Part shown: positions 41,940-52,358 of the stretch, in pieces
Numbering within the stretch: the stretch's first letter is position 1
How the letters are laid out: every line of letters begins with the position of its first letter
Origin: an uncultured Eubacteriales bacterium
GTDB taxonomy: Bacteria > Bacillota > Clostridia > Lachnospirales > Lachnospiraceae
Direction of reading: 5' to 3'
Length of the DNA: 64,000 nucleotides
Assembly (NCBI GenBank): GCA_949294665.1
Contig: CASFID010000025.1
Location: 111,771 to 175,770 of the forward strand
Notes under the pieces: model-generated
Databases searched by the model: none
Told to the model about the DNA's origin: nothing
What the model saw: the letters and a program-made list of their open reading frames with translations, nothing else
Program-made: the position numbers and the translations under genes

Positions 41940-42890
41940 ATGAATGTATTAATTTTAAGCTGTGGGACAAGAAATAAAATTGTTCAATATTTTAAAAAAG
42001 CAGTAGGAAATAATGGGACAGTTGTAGCAACAGATATGCAGAAAACGGCGCCGGCGTTATATGAAGCGGATAAACAGTATATTGTTCCAAGAATGACAGC
42101 AGAGGGCTATATAGACATCATTTTAGATATTTGTAAGAAAGAAAAAATTAATGGTATTTTAAGTCTCATAGATCCAGAGTTAAGTCTGTTGGCAAAAAAT
42201 AAAGAGGAATTTAATAAATCTGGAGTAATGGTGATAGGATCATCATATGAGTTATGTGAATTAAGCCTTGATAAATATGCCATGTATAAATGGCTTTTAG
42301 CACATAATTATAATTGTGCTAAATCATTCGTGAATTTTGAAGAATTTAAACAATCAGATATCGGATATCCTGTTTTTGTAAAGCCTGTAAAAGGAAGTGC
42401 AAGTATAGCTATTGCTAAAGCAAATGATGAAAAAACAGCCCGGTTTTTGTTTGAACAGGACGGAAACATGTTGGTACAGGAATTCCTTAAAGGTCAGGAA
42501 ATTGGTGTAGATGTATATATAGACATGATTTCAGGAGAAGTTGTATCAATTTTTGCAAAGAAAAAAATATTAATGAGAGCAGGGGAAACGGACAAGGCTG
42601 TAAGTTTTAAAGATGAAAAATTATTTAGTTTAATTGAAAAATTTGTTTCGGAGGCGGGATTCAGAGGACAGATAGATATTGATATATTTGATATTGACGG
42701 AAAATATTACATATCCGAAGTGAATCCAAGATTTGGGGGTGGCTATCCGCATGCATATGAAGCGGGAGTTAATCATATGAATCTTATCCTGAAAAACATA
42801 GAAGGTCGTATAAATAAAAAGTGTATAGGTAACTATGATGAAGGCCTGTATATGATGAAATATAACGAGATTATGATTAGAAGGCTGTAA
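41940..42890 (+). CDS. ATP-grasp ligase
   Basis: The 316-residue protein has a preATP-grasp domain (~1-95) and an ATP-grasp core with YPVFVKPVKGSASIAI, DGNMLVQEFLKGQEIGVDVY, GQIDIDIFDIDG and the metal site EVNPRFGGGYP. It is CarB/PylC-like. Such ligases join an amine or amino acid to a carboxylate with ATP. Placed after a decarboxylase, it may couple the product to an acidic sugar. It is cytosolic, and part of the operon (12 bases upstream, 34 downstream). Confidence 0.85.
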   Translation: MNVLILSCGTRNKIVQYFKKAVGNNGTVVATDMQKTAPALYEADKQYIVPRMTAEGYIDIILDICKKEKINGILSLIDPELSLLAKNKEEFNKSGVMVIGSSYELCELSLDKYAMYKWLLAHNYNCAKSFVNFEEFKQSDIGYPVFVKPVKGSASIAIAKANDEKTARFLFEQDGNMLVQEFLKGQEIGVDVYIDMISGEVVSIFAKKKILMRAGETDKAVSFKDEKLFSLIEKFVSEAGFRGQIDIDIFDIDGKYYISEVNPRFGGGYPHAYEAGVNHMNLILKNIEGRINKKCIGNYDEGLYMMKYNEIMIRRL

Positions 42891-42924
42891 ATCAATTTTT
42901 ATCAGAGAAGAAAGGAATTCAGTC

Positions 42925-43938
42925 ATGAAGAGAGCTCTTGTTTTTGGTGCAACAGGACAATTGGGTTGTTATAGTGCATTAGCACTTAAAGATAGCGGAT
43001 ATTCAGTTATCGCAGTAGGAAGAAGAAAATCGGACGGGGGTTTTTTTGCTGCCAAAGGAATTGAGTATATAGGAAATATAACATTAGAGAATAAAGATTC
43101 ATTTCAGCATCTTCCCCAATCAGGTATAGACGTTGTAGTTAATATGGCAGGAACGATGCCAGCGCATGCTGATATGAATATGATGCCATATGTACAAAGT
43201 ATTGTAGTTGGCACAGTTAATGTATGTGAGTGGATGAAAACAGCAGGGTGCAAAAGGATTATATTCAATACAACACCAAGCGATGTAGTAGACTATTGGG
43301 GAACTACCGATCCGATTGATGATGATGCAATCAGATCGTTTCCTAAAAATGGAAATGATCATGCAGTATATGCAATATGTAAGCGAGCTGCAACAGATAT
43401 TTTGGAACATATGAAAATAGCAGAAGGATTTGAACCATGTGTTTTTAGACACTTTATGGTTTATGGCTGGCATCCGGATGCATATTACTATTTAAATGGT
43501 GAAAAAAGAATGCTTCCATGGCGTTATATGATCAGACGATGCATCAACGGTTATGATCTTGAAGTATACGGAGATTCATCCAGAAAGAAAGAATTACTCT
43601 ATATTAAGGATTTTACAAGTGCTGTAGTACGAGCAGCAGATACTCATGTTTGCGGAATATTTAATTTGCCCGGATATAAGCCATATTCCCTGGATGAAAT
43701 GGTTGATGGGATTATGCATGCATTTGCAGCACCTGATGCTAAAAAAATTGCCCGTCCTGATATGCCAGACACACCGCAGATTCTGTTATCTCATAAAAAG
43801 AGTGAGCAGATTTTAGGGTGGAAGCCTGTATGGACATGGGAAGATGCGTGCAAAGATATGAAAAAAGAATGTATAGAGAATCCAATAGAGTTAATGTGGG
43901 GGGCAGTTGATCCAGAGGATGTGATACATGAACAGTAA
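42925..43938 (+). CDS. NAD-dependent epimerase/dehydratase 1
   Basis: The 337-residue short-chain dehydrogenase has the nucleotide motif FGATGQLGCYSALAL, VVVNMAGTMPAH, and AVYAICKRAATD with the Tyr-x3-Lys pair. It ends with sugar-enzyme features such as LLYIKDFTSAVVRAAD. It should act on a nucleotide-activated sugar; the reaction cannot be named. GAAAGGA precedes the ATG. Confidence 0.88.
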   Translation: MKRALVFGATGQLGCYSALALKDSGYSVIAVGRRKSDGGFFAAKGIEYIGNITLENKDSFQHLPQSGIDVVVNMAGTMPAHADMNMMPYVQSIVVGTVNVCEWMKTAGCKRIIFNTTPSDVVDYWGTTDPIDDDAIRSFPKNGNDHAVYAICKRAATDILEHMKIAEGFEPCVFRHFMVYGWHPDAYYYLNGEKRMLPWRYMIRRCINGYDLEVYGDSSRKKELLYIKDFTSAVVRAADTHVCGIFNLPGYKPYSLDEMVDGIMHAFAAPDAKKIARPDMPDTPQILLSHKKSEQILGWKPVWTWEDACKDMKKECIENPIELMWGAVDPEDVIHEQ

Positions 43939-43977
43939 GCATTATCTTCTATTTCAACGATAAATGAGGAAATATAC

Positions 43978-45060
43978 GTGAAAATACTGATATTAGCTAA
44001 CAATGATGAAGGTTTATATAAATTTCGTAAAGATTTAATTAAGGCGTTATTAGTAAAGAATAATTATGTATTTGCTTCAATCCCAGATGGTAAATGGATA
44101 CAATCTATCGAACATCTTGGGGTTAAAGTAATTATAACTAAAATAAACCGCAGAGGGATTAATCCAATTGAAGATATGGCTTTACTTGTCAAATATTTGC
44201 ACATTGTGTTAACAATCAAGCCGGATTTAGTTGTCACATATACGATTAAACCTAATATTTATGGTGGAATGATATGCCGCCTCTTACAAGTTCCCTATGC
44301 TGAGAATATTACAGGTTTGGGTTCTGCCTTTCAAAAGGATAAATTTATTAAGAAAATAATCTGCTTCCTGTACAAAATTGCATGCAAGAAAGCAAAAGTA
44401 GTTTTTTTTGAAAACGAGGAAAACAAACAGTTTTTTCTTAATCATTATCTGATTAGGAAAGAACAGGCCTGTAAACTGAATGGGGCGGGAGTGAATCTGG
44501 AAGAGTATCCTTATACAGAGTATCCGGATGAAAATGAACCGATCCGCTTTCTGTTTATAGGACGGGTAATGAAAGAAAAAGGTATTGATGAATTATTCGA
44601 AGCAGGACAAAGAATCAAAAAAGAATATTCGAATGTTTTTTTTGATATAATTGGACCTATGGAGGATGAGTATGGTTCTGTGATCAAGAAGTTAGAGAAA
44701 GACGGGATCATTACATATTATGGATATCAAAAGGATGTGAGACCATTTATCACGAGATGTCACTGTTTTGTGCTACCGTCTTGGCATGAGGGGATGGCTA
44801 ATACGTTGCTTGAAGCGGGAGCGATGGGAAGACCGCTGATCACAAGCCAAATACATGGATGTATGGAGGCAGTGGAGAATGGTGTCAATGGATATCTATG
44901 TCAAAGGAAGAATGCGGACAGTTTATACCAACTAATCAAGAAATTTATTTTACTGCCCTATGAAGAGAAGCGAGTTATGGGTAAAAATGCGCGAAAATGG
45001 ATGGAGAAAATGTTCGATAAGCAGAAAGTTGTGAAGAATACAATTTCTAAAATTCAGTAG
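43978..45060 (+). CDS. GT4 glycosyltransferase (PglA-like)
   Basis: The GTG at 43978 follows GAGGA. The 360-residue protein begins MKILILANNDEGLYKFRKDL and has PDLVVTYTIKPNIYGG, AENITGLGSAF, RFLFIGRVMKEKGIDEL and the donor-binding PSWHEGMANTLLEAGAMGRP. It resembles PglA and its kin, which add the second sugar to diNAcBac on the lipid carrier, consistent with the PglF/E/C-like genes upstream. Confidence 0.9.
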   Translation: MKILILANNDEGLYKFRKDLIKALLVKNNYVFASIPDGKWIQSIEHLGVKVIITKINRRGINPIEDMALLVKYLHIVLTIKPDLVVTYTIKPNIYGGMICRLLQVPYAENITGLGSAFQKDKFIKKIICFLYKIACKKAKVVFFENEENKQFFLNHYLIRKEQACKLNGAGVNLEEYPYTEYPDENEPIRFLFIGRVMKEKGIDELFEAGQRIKKEYSNVFFDIIGPMEDEYGSVIKKLEKDGIITYYGYQKDVRPFITRCHCFVLPSWHEGMANTLLEAGAMGRPLITSQIHGCMEAVENGVNGYLCQRKNADSLYQLIKKFILLPYEEKRVMGKNARKWMEKMFDKQKVVKNTISKIQ

Positions 45061-45081
45061 GAAAAAGGAATTAAATATTAC

Positions 45082-46221
45082 ATGTATAAATTACTTCCAA
45101 TTTTTATTTTCAGTATTTTAATGGCTTATATGTCAGATCGATATTCTAGTTATGAATTTGATGCCGGCAGAGTGAAGCACTATATTCAAAAAGAGAAACT
45201 GTTTTATGTGATCATGAGTATAGCAATGGCAGTTTTTGTCGGACTTCGTACTTCAGGAAATGATACGGCAACATACATATCTATGTATGAGGATATACCG
45301 AATAATATAACTGCTTTTACCTCTATTGACTGGAAAGATATTGCGGCAGCTCCAGGACATCAATTTGTATGTGCATTACTTAAAAATATGGGAGCGTCAA
45401 CGCAGGATTACTTAATGGTCTTTGCTGTAGTCAGTGTAACATTGTATCTTTGGTTTATTAGGAAATATACGAATAATATTACATTGTCAATATATTATTT
45501 TATAACAATGGGCGTATATACCTTTGCTATGGCGGCAATAAAGCAAACAATAGCAGTCGCAATACTATTGGTTGCAACTGACCGTGCAATAGAAAAGAAA
45601 TATCTGGCATTCATATTTTATGTGATTTTAGCAGAATTATTTCATCCATATGCTTTTGTTTACCTTATTGTACCGTTTATGTCTTTTATACCATGGACAT
45701 GGAAAACATACGTGCTTCTGTCGGGAACAGCGGTGGTGTCTATGGGGCTTTCCAGATTTATGGGCGGGATACTGGCAATAACAGATGCATTGGGAGGAGA
45801 CTATGGAGCAACAGAATTCTCGGGGGCAGGTGTGAATATTTTTCGTGTTCTCGTTGTATGGGTTCCGGTAGGGCTTTCCTTTTTAGCCAGGAAGTATATT
45901 AGGGTTAACAGCGACAGGATTTCGAACTATATTATCAATCTTACGATGGTTAATGCAATGGTTATGTTTGTCGGACTGTTTGGAACGGCAAATTATTTTG
46001 CGAGATTGGCAAATTACTTTTTGATTTTTCAGACGCTGTCTTTACCTTTGATCTTTAATTATTTTACAAAGCAAAGTAAAAAGTTGCTCATTGTTGCAGC
46101 TGTTTTATGTTATTTTGTATTCTTTTATTATGAACACGTGATTGCAAACGGAAGATTTGATGATGGGTATTATTTTATAACGTTTTTTGACTATATCAGA
46201 CAATTATTAGGGGGAGCATAA
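45082..46221 (+). CDS. EpsG-family polysaccharide polymerase
   Basis: The 379-residue membrane protein has about ten hydrophobic segments, with the EpsG/Wzy-like motif FVGLRTSGNDTATYISMYED after the second and GVYTFAMAAIKQTIAVAIL in the middle. It should polymerise repeat units outside the membrane, and it is the only polymerase candidate in the locus. The stop overlaps the next start by one base (TAATG). Confidence 0.88.
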   Translation: MYKLLPIFIFSILMAYMSDRYSSYEFDAGRVKHYIQKEKLFYVIMSIAMAVFVGLRTSGNDTATYISMYEDIPNNITAFTSIDWKDIAAAPGHQFVCALLKNMGASTQDYLMVFAVVSVTLYLWFIRKYTNNITLSIYYFITMGVYTFAMAAIKQTIAVAILLVATDRAIEKKYLAFIFYVILAELFHPYAFVYLIVPFMSFIPWTWKTYVLLSGTAVVSMGLSRFMGGILAITDALGGDYGATEFSGAGVNIFRVLVVWVPVGLSFLARKYIRVNSDRISNYIINLTMVNAMVMFVGLFGTANYFARLANYFLIFQTLSLPLIFNYFTKQSKKLLIVAAVLCYFVFFYYEHVIANGRFDDGYYFITFFDYIRQLLGGA

Positions 46222-47351
46222 TGCTGAGAGTTTTACAAGTGGTAACTCATATGAACCGTGGCGGTCTGGAAACAATGCTTATGAATTATTATCGAAATAT
46301 TGATCGTACGCAGGTACAGTTTGATTTTCTAACGCATAGACCATACGACGGAGATTATGGAGAAGAAATACAGCAAATGGGAGGAACTATTTATCATCTT
46401 CCCGTGTTAAATCCATTTAGCTTTAGTTATAAGAAAAAATTGGGTGATTTTTTTGATAATCATCCAGAATATCAAATCATTCATGTGCATCAGGATTGCT
46501 TGAGCTCAGTGATTTTAAAGATTGCTAAACAACATGGAATAGAAGTTCGGATTGCGCATAGTCATAACGCAAGTCAAGATAAAGATTTAAAATATCCGAT
46601 TAAAATGTTTTATCGTCGGTATATTTCAAAATATGCTACAGAATTAATGGCGTGTAGTCAGAGCGCAGGAAATTGGATGTTTTGCGGTGCTTCTTTTCGG
46701 ATATTAAACAATGCGATTTGTACAGTAGATTACAGGTATGATTATGAAAAACGACAGCGGATACGTAAAGACCTTAATTTAGAAAAGAACGAATTGATTG
46801 TTGGTCATGTTGGACGTTTTTCTCCCCAAAAAAATCATGGATTTTTAATTGACATTTTCTATCAAGTAAAGTTACAGTATCCAAATTCTAAGTTATTATT
46901 GATTGGCGATGATAGGGGAGAACTGGCGGATAAAATGAAAGATAAAGTTACAGACTTGGGATTAACAAATTCGATTATGTTTACTGGACTAAGAGAAGAT
47001 GTTGCAGATTTAATGCAGGCTATGGATGTGTTTGTGTTTCCGTCGCTTTATGAGGGATTCCCAGTTACAATGATTGAAGCACAGGCCTCTGGATTACCCT
47101 GCGTGATTTCAGATGAGGTTCCAATTGAATGTAAAAAAACAGATTTAATTCAGCAGTGGAAATTAAATTCTCCAGCTACAGAGTGGGCCAGAATTATCAT
47201 TAAGATGGGGAAAGAAACTATTCGGCGAGATACTAGCGAATTAATAAAAAAAGCCGGATATGATATTGCAGAGAATGCAAAATGGTTACAGCAGTATTAT
47301 TTGTCCAAAGCAGATACCATAATGAGAAAAAAGAATAATGAAAGTGTATGA
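46221..47351 (+). CDS. GT4 glycosyltransferase (EpsF-like)
   Basis: The 376-residue protein starts [20 protein letters not shown] and has [35 protein letters not shown] and the donor site [20 protein letters not shown]. It is a retaining glycosyltransferase of the GT-B fold acting in the cytosol. The sugar donor and acceptor are not known. It overlaps the acetyltransferase gene by 14 bases. Confidence 0.9.
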   Translation: MLRVLQVVTHMNRGGLETMLMNYYRNIDRTQVQFDFLTHRPYDGDYGEEIQQMGGTIYHLPVLNPFSFSYKKKLGDFFDNHPEYQIIHVHQDCLSSVILKIAKQHGIEVRIAHSHNASQDKDLKYPIKMFYRRYISKYATELMACSQSAGNWMFCGASFRILNNAICTVDYRYDYEKRQRIRKDLNLEKNELIVGHVGRFSPQKNHGFLIDIFYQVKLQYPNSKLLLIGDDRGELADKMKDKVTDLGLTNSIMFTGLREDVADLMQAMDVFVFPSLYEGFPVTMIEAQASGLPCVISDEVPIECKKTDLIQQWKLNSPATEWARIIIKMGKETIRRDTSELIKKAGYDIAENAKWLQQYYLSKADTIMRKKNNESV

Positions 47352-47889
47352 AAAATTTAAAACATTGGTAAAAATGATTTCAGGGGAGATTCCTACATCT
47401 GTTCTTGTTTCCAGAGGCATGAAAGTAGGTAAAGATTTTAATCGTCAACAAGGATCCTACATTGATCCAACACACTGTTTTTTAATTGAGATAGGTAAAA
47501 ATGTAACATTTTCTATACGGGTTACAGTATTGGCACATGATGCTAGCACGAAGAAGTGTTTGGGCTATACAAAGATCGGAAGGGTTGTGATTGGAGATAA
47601 TGTATTTGTTGGGGCGAATGCAACCATTCTTCCTAATGTAGTTATAGGGGATAATTCAGTGATTGGTGCAAACAGTGTTGTATCGAAGGATGTCCCGGAG
47701 AACAGTGTTGTTGCAGGTAATCCGGCTAGAATAATATGTACTTTAGATGAATTTAAGGGGAAAAATATTAACTTAATGAAAAAGACCAGATTATTTGGAA
47801 AAGAATATCGTTTTTCCAGAAGGATGACAGAAAGAAAAAAAGAGGAGATAAGAAAAGCAACTCAAAATGGGATTGCTTTTCTTGATTAG
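47338..47889 (+). CDS. Hexapeptide-repeat acyltransferase
   Basis: The 183-residue protein has a left-handed beta-helix part ([20 protein letters not shown] and [20 protein letters not shown], ending [10 protein letters not shown]) with His in LAHDAST. It would O- or N-acetylate a sugar of the repeat unit. The sequence fits the general sugar O-acetyltransferase group more than PglD. It overlaps the gene before it and lies 2 bases from the next. Confidence 0.88.
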   Translation: MKVYEKFKTLVKMISGEIPTSVLVSRGMKVGKDFNRQQGSYIDPTHCFLIEIGKNVTFSIRVTVLAHDASTKKCLGYTKIGRVVIGDNVFVGANATILPNVVIGDNSVIGANSVVSKDVPENSVVAGNPARIICTLDEFKGKNINLMKKTRLFGKEYRFSRRMTERKKEEIRKATQNGIAFLD

Positions 47890-47891
47890 TT

Positions 47892-48776
47892 ATGTGTAAA
47901 AAAATTACAGTTTTTACGCCTACATATAATCGAGCGCACCTACTTCACCGGTTATATGAGAGCCTTTTGAGGCAAGAAAGTCAAGATTTTAAGTGGCTGA
48001 TTATAGACGATGGGTCAACAGATAATACAAAAGAAGTTGTTGGTGCTTTTATAAAAGAAAATAAGATAGAAATAAAATATTTTTATAAAAATAACGGTGG
48101 ACTGCACACTGGATATAATGCTGCAATTGAGCGTTTAGACACGGAATTGGCGGTTTGTATTGATTCAGATGATTGGATGCCGGATGATGCTCTTGAAAGG
48201 ATTATTACAGTTTGGAATGAGAATAAAGCTGATGATATTGCAGGACTTATTGGTTTGGATTATACTGCAGAAGGGAAAATCATTGGCGATCATTTACAAG
48301 ACGGAAAGGAGATCAATCCAATAGATTTGCTGGCTTCAAAAAACAATCGTGGGGACAAAAAATATGTGGTGCGGACAGATTTATATAAGCAAGTGGCGCC
48401 AATGCCAGTTTTTGCAGGAGAAAAAAATTTTAATCCTCATTATATGATCCTAAAGTTAAGCACGAAATATAGGTTTATAGCGGTTGATGCTCCACTCTGT
48501 ATTGTGGATTATCAATCTGATGGTATGACTGCTAATCAGTTTAAACAATATATTGACAGTCCGAATAGTTATGCAGAACTTCGACGGGTAATTATGCGCT
48601 TACCGGATGTCCCAAAAAAATATATGGTCAAAACGGTAATTCATTATTGCTCTAGCAGTCAGATTTCAAAGAATAGGCATTATATTAAAGAGTCTCCTAA
48701 AAAGTTTCTTACAGTATTATGTACACCGATAGGTTGGTTGTTAACAATGTATATTAGAAGGAGAGCAAAGAAATAA
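47892..48776 (+). CDS. GT2 glycosyltransferase
   Basis: The 294-residue GT-A protein has ITVFTPTYNRAHLLHRLYES, the acid LIIDDGSTDNT and the metal motif CIDSDDWMPDDALE. A short hydrophobic C-terminus (FLTVLCTPIGWLLTMYI) may attach it to the membrane. It is an inverting glycosyltransferase of unknown donor. A 130-base AT-rich gap without a gene follows. Confidence 0.9.
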   Translation: MCKKITVFTPTYNRAHLLHRLYESLLRQESQDFKWLIIDDGSTDNTKEVVGAFIKENKIEIKYFYKNNGGLHTGYNAAIERLDTELAVCIDSDDWMPDDALERIITVWNENKADDIAGLIGLDYTAEGKIIGDHLQDGKEINPIDLLASKNNRGDKKYVVRTDLYKQVAPMPVFAGEKNFNPHYMILKLSTKYRFIAVDAPLCIVDYQSDGMTANQFKQYIDSPNSYAELRRVIMRLPDVPKKYMVKTVIHYCSSSQISKNRHYIKESPKKFLTVLCTPIGWLLTMYIRRRAKK

Positions 48777-48906
48777 AGCAATGGCATTATAAGTCGCCAC
48801 ATACTTTTGTGAGATGTAATCTTTGCTTTACATTATGGTAGTCACAATATTTACAGTATATGCAGTATTTATAATTAAAGAGCATTAATAGCAGGAGATT
48901 GAACTA

Positions 48907-49620
48907 ATGATTCCAAAGAAGATTCACTATTGCTGGTTTGGCAGGGCGGCCAAACCAAGGCTTGCAGAAAAATGTATTAAAAGCTGGAAAAAGTATTGTC
49001 CGCATTATGAGATTATTGAGTGGAACGAAGATAACTTTGATGTAAATTTAAATCCGTATACAAAAATGTGTTATACACAGAAGAAATATGCATTTTTATC
49101 GGATTATATTCGACTGCTGATCGTATATCGTTATGGGGGGATATATCTTGACACCGATGTGGAAATTATTAAACCTTTTGATGATCTGCTGGACCGTGGA
49201 GCTTTTTTGGGATTTGAAAATGATCAATATGTGAATACAGGTGTAGGGTTTGGCGCAGAAGCAGGCCATATACTAGTAAAAAAAATGCTTGAGGAATATA
49301 ATCCATATCTCTCAGGTGATAATGGAACTGCTGGATGTCCTATATTAAATACTTCTGCTCTTCTAAGAGAAGGTCTGAAACAGGATGGAACTTTACAACA
49401 AATAAATGGTGCAGTCATTTATCCGAAAGAATATTTTAATCCACTTGAAAGTACAACTGGAAAGCTTTTGAAGACGGAAAATACATATTCCATTCATTGG
49501 TATTCAATGTCGTGGTTACCACTTGGACAGCGTCTCAAAAGCAAAGTAACAAAAGTTTTTCATCGACTATTTGGAACAGAATGCTTTCGATTTTTAATAA
49601 ATGAGGACAAGGATAAATGA
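48907..49620 (+). CDS. GT32-type glycosyltransferase
   Basis: The 237-residue protein starts MIPKKIHYCWFGRAAKPRLA, typical of the GT32/capsular polysaccharide synthesis family. It has AFLSDYIRLLIVYRYGGIYL followed by the metal motif DTDVE, and GFGAEAGH. It is a retaining, metal-dependent transferase. The stop overlaps the next start by 4 bases (ATGA). Confidence 0.92.
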   Translation: MIPKKIHYCWFGRAAKPRLAEKCIKSWKKYCPHYEIIEWNEDNFDVNLNPYTKMCYTQKKYAFLSDYIRLLIVYRYGGIYLDTDVEIIKPFDDLLDRGAFLGFENDQYVNTGVGFGAEAGHILVKKMLEEYNPYLSGDNGTAGCPILNTSALLREGLKQDGTLQQINGAVIYPKEYFNPLESTTGKLLKTENTYSIHWYSMSWLPLGQRLKSKVTKVFHRLFGTECFRFLINEDKDK

Positions 49621-50822
49621 AAAAAATTCTTATATTTTCGCACGCTATGGAAATTGGCGGAGCTGAAAAATCCTTATTAGGACTTTTGGAAACAATTGAT
49701 ACTACTAAATATTCAGTAGATCTTTTTCTTATGCGTCATACAGGAGAATTAATGAAGTATATTCCCAATGAGATTAATTTGCTCCCGGAAATACCACAGT
49801 ATTCAGCGCTGGCCATTCCTATTATTGAAGTATTAAAAAAAGGACAGTTTTCTGTAGCTTTTGGAAGATGTATAGGAAAAGAAAAAGCAAAACAAGCAGT
49901 GAAAAGATTGAACCTTTCTAAGGACAATCAAGTGGGTTTGGAATACAGCCACAAATACACTTTGAAGTATATGCCCAGCATTAATGCCAAAGAATACGAT
50001 CTTGCAATTAGTTTTTTAACACCGCATTATTTTGTAGCAGAAAGGGTGCGGGCAAAGAAAAAAATTGCATGGATTCATACAGATTATTCTTGCATAGATA
50101 TTGACATCTCATCTGAGCGAAAAATGTGGTCAAAATACGATCATATTATATCTATATCGGAGGATGTTACAAATAGTTTTCTGGAGAAATTTCCGGAATT
50201 AAAGGATAAGATATTAGTGATTGAGAATATTCTGCCGGAAAATTATATTAACAGTCTGACAGATGCTTTTTCAGCAGAGGAGGAAATGCCGGATAACGGT
50301 ACGATCAAGTTATTATCTATTGGGAGATTTTCTTTCCCAAAAAGATTTGATGATGTACCTGCTATCTGTAGTATAATTAAAGATAGTGGAGTAAATATTA
50401 CATGGTATCTGATTGGATATGGTGGGGATGAGCAGTTGATACAGAAAAGAATCCAAGAACAGAATGTGGAAAAAGAAGTAATTATTCTTGGGAAAAAAGA
50501 AAATCCATATCCATATATTAAAATGTGTGATTTTTATGTGCAGCCCAGTAGATATGAGGGAAAATCAATAGCAGTCAGGGAAGCGCAATTGTTAGGAAAG
50601 CCGGTGATCATTACAGATTACAGTACAGCACATAGTCAAATAAGAGATGAATATGATGGTATGATTGTGCCGATGAATCTTAAAGATTGTGCTATGGGAA
50701 TTAGAACGAGTATTTGTAATAAAGATATATGGCCTAAAATAAGAAATAATTTAAAGAAAAATGATATTGCAAATAAGAGTGAAATAATGAAATTATATAA
50801 AATACTAGCTGAAAATGATTGA
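49617..50822 (+). CDS. GT4 glycosyltransferase
   Basis: The 401-residue protein starts MKKILIFSHAMEIGGAEKSL and has AWIHTDYSCIDIDISSERKM, LLSIGRFSFPKRFDDVPAIC and the donor site PSRYEGKSIAVREAQLLGKP. It is a GT-B transferase of the locus. Downstream, 60 bases on, lie remnants of two further glycosyltransferases. Confidence 0.9.
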   Translation: MKKILIFSHAMEIGGAEKSLLGLLETIDTTKYSVDLFLMRHTGELMKYIPNEINLLPEIPQYSALAIPIIEVLKKGQFSVAFGRCIGKEKAKQAVKRLNLSKDNQVGLEYSHKYTLKYMPSINAKEYDLAISFLTPHYFVAERVRAKKKIAWIHTDYSCIDIDISSERKMWSKYDHIISISEDVTNSFLEKFPELKDKILVIENILPENYINSLTDAFSAEEEMPDNGTIKLLSIGRFSFPKRFDDVPAICSIIKDSGVNITWYLIGYGGDEQLIQKRIQEQNVEKEVIILGKKENPYPYIKMCDFYVQPSRYEGKSIAVREAQLLGKPVIITDYSTAHSQIRDEYDGMIVPMNLKDCAMGIRTSICNKDIWPKIRNNLKKNDIANKSEIMKLYKILAEND

Positions 50823-50879
50823 GACCTAAAATTTTGATCTGATATGCGGAAGCGTTGGTGAACAGTAGGGATAGTCATA

Positions 50880-51162
50880 ATGAAAAATATTACTTTTTTG
50901 GAAAGTCCTTTTGGCTGCGGAGCCGAGAAAGTTTTATCGGATCTAGTGTACTGTATCAAAGATATTTATATTCGATGTGTTTTTTTCAGAACTGATGAAT
51001 TTAGATATGTACTGTCCAAAGTTTCTTAAACAAATAGAAATATTATTATTAGATGATGGATCTAGCGATTCCAGTTCAGAAATATGTGATTACTATGTAA
51101 ATTTCTATCATTTTATAAAAATGAAAGAATTTTCTATGATGAAGATACAGAATTTGATATAA
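50880..51162 (+). pseudogene. Decayed GT4 and GT2 glycosyltransferase fragments
   Basis: 50880-51029 encodes only 49 residues starting MKNITFLESPFGCGAEKVLS, matching the N-terminus of GT4 genes such as the one at 51215, then stops. A second frame from about 50977 to 51162 contains KQIEILLLDDGSSDSSSEIC, the start of a GT2 catalytic domain, without the rest. The two pieces overlap and appear fused by deletion. They are remnants of genes lost from the locus. Confidence 0.75.
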
Positions 51163-51214
51163 AAGCAATGTTTATAGCTAATTTACGATGGCTATTACTA
51201 TTGGAGAAGCAAAT

Positions 51215-52345
51215 ATGAAAAAGGTACTATTTTTTTTAGAGAGTTTATCTGGTGGAGGCGCAGAGAAAGTTCTGACGGATATCGTATGTAATGTTGATAA
51301 AAAGAAATATGATATTACTGTATGCACAGTAACAGATGGCGATGTCTACCAGGACAAAGTGAGTCAGGCGGTTAACTACGTATCTTTGTTAAAAAAGGCA
51401 GATTATAATGCTGGTGGAATAAAAAAAATATTATTTTGGTTCAAATTAAAATTAATATATAATCTTCCTACGCAATGGATTTATAAATATTATATAAAAG
51501 ATATATATGACGTAGAAGTCGCATTTATTGAAGGATTTGCTACAAAATTTATAGGGGCTTCGAGTAATATGTCCAGCCGAAAAATGGCTTGGGTTCATAT
51601 TGATATGATAAAGAATAATTATGCGGATAATTCTTACCGTTCAATTGAAGAGCATAAAGTAACTTATCATCGATATGATACAATCGTATGTGTGGCCCAG
51701 AGTGTCAAAGAAGCTTTTGAAAAAAAATTTTTTTATTCGGATAAGATTTGTGTACAATATAATCCTGTTGACAATAAAGAAATTAAGAGAAAATCTTTAG
51801 AAAAGGTGGATATAAAAAGAAAAGAATCTATATTACTTGGTACTGTTGGCAGGCTTGAAAATCAAAAAGGGTATTTAAGACTCCTGAAGAGCCTAAAAAC
51901 CTTACAAAATGAGGGATATAAATTTGAAGTATGGATTATTGGTGCGGGTTCTCAATATAATGCACTGAATGATTTCATATTGGCAAATCAGATGAGTGAT
52001 TACGTTATCCTCTTAGGCTTTCAAAAGAACCCATACAAATACATAAATTTATGCGATGCATTTATTTGTTCATCTTATGCCGAAGGATTTAGTACGGCAG
52101 CAACGGAAAGTTTGATCCTTGGAAAACCTATTTTTACTGTGGATTGTTCTGGAATGTCAGAACTATTTGGAAATATGCCCTGCGGAGTAATAGTAGCAAA
52201 TGATGATCAATCGCTATTAGAGTTGCTTCGGGATATAGTTTCATACAGGATTAAAATTGATGATTATAAAACAGCGGTCAAAATAAGAGCGGCAGATTTT
52301 GAAATAGATAAAAGAATTAAAGAAATTGAGAGACTTTTAGAATAA
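51215..52345 (+). CDS. GT4 glycosyltransferase
   Basis: The ATG at 51215 follows TTGGAGAAG; 51188 is a longer alternative. The ~376-residue protein has KVLFFLESLSGGGAEKVLTD, DVEVAFIEGFATKFIGASS, MAWVHIDM, LLGTVGRLENQKGYLRLLKS and the donor site SSYAEGFSTAATESLILGKP. It is clearly related to the gene at 56169 along its length, suggesting duplication or joint acquisition. Confidence 0.9.
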   Translation: MKKVLFFLESLSGGGAEKVLTDIVCNVDKKKYDITVCTVTDGDVYQDKVSQAVNYVSLLKKADYNAGGIKKILFWFKLKLIYNLPTQWIYKYYIKDIYDVEVAFIEGFATKFIGASSNMSSRKMAWVHIDMIKNNYADNSYRSIEEHKVTYHRYDTIVCVAQSVKEAFEKKFFYSDKICVQYNPVDNKEIKRKSLEKVDIKRKESILLGTVGRLENQKGYLRLLKSLKTLQNEGYKFEVWIIGAGSQYNALNDFILANQMSDYVILLGFQKNPYKYINLCDAFICSSYAEGFSTAATESLILGKPIFTVDCSGMSELFGNMPCGVIVANDDQSLLELLRDIVSYRIKIDDYKTAVKIRAADFEIDKRIKEIERLLE

Positions 52346-52358
52346 GAAAGGTAAACGA

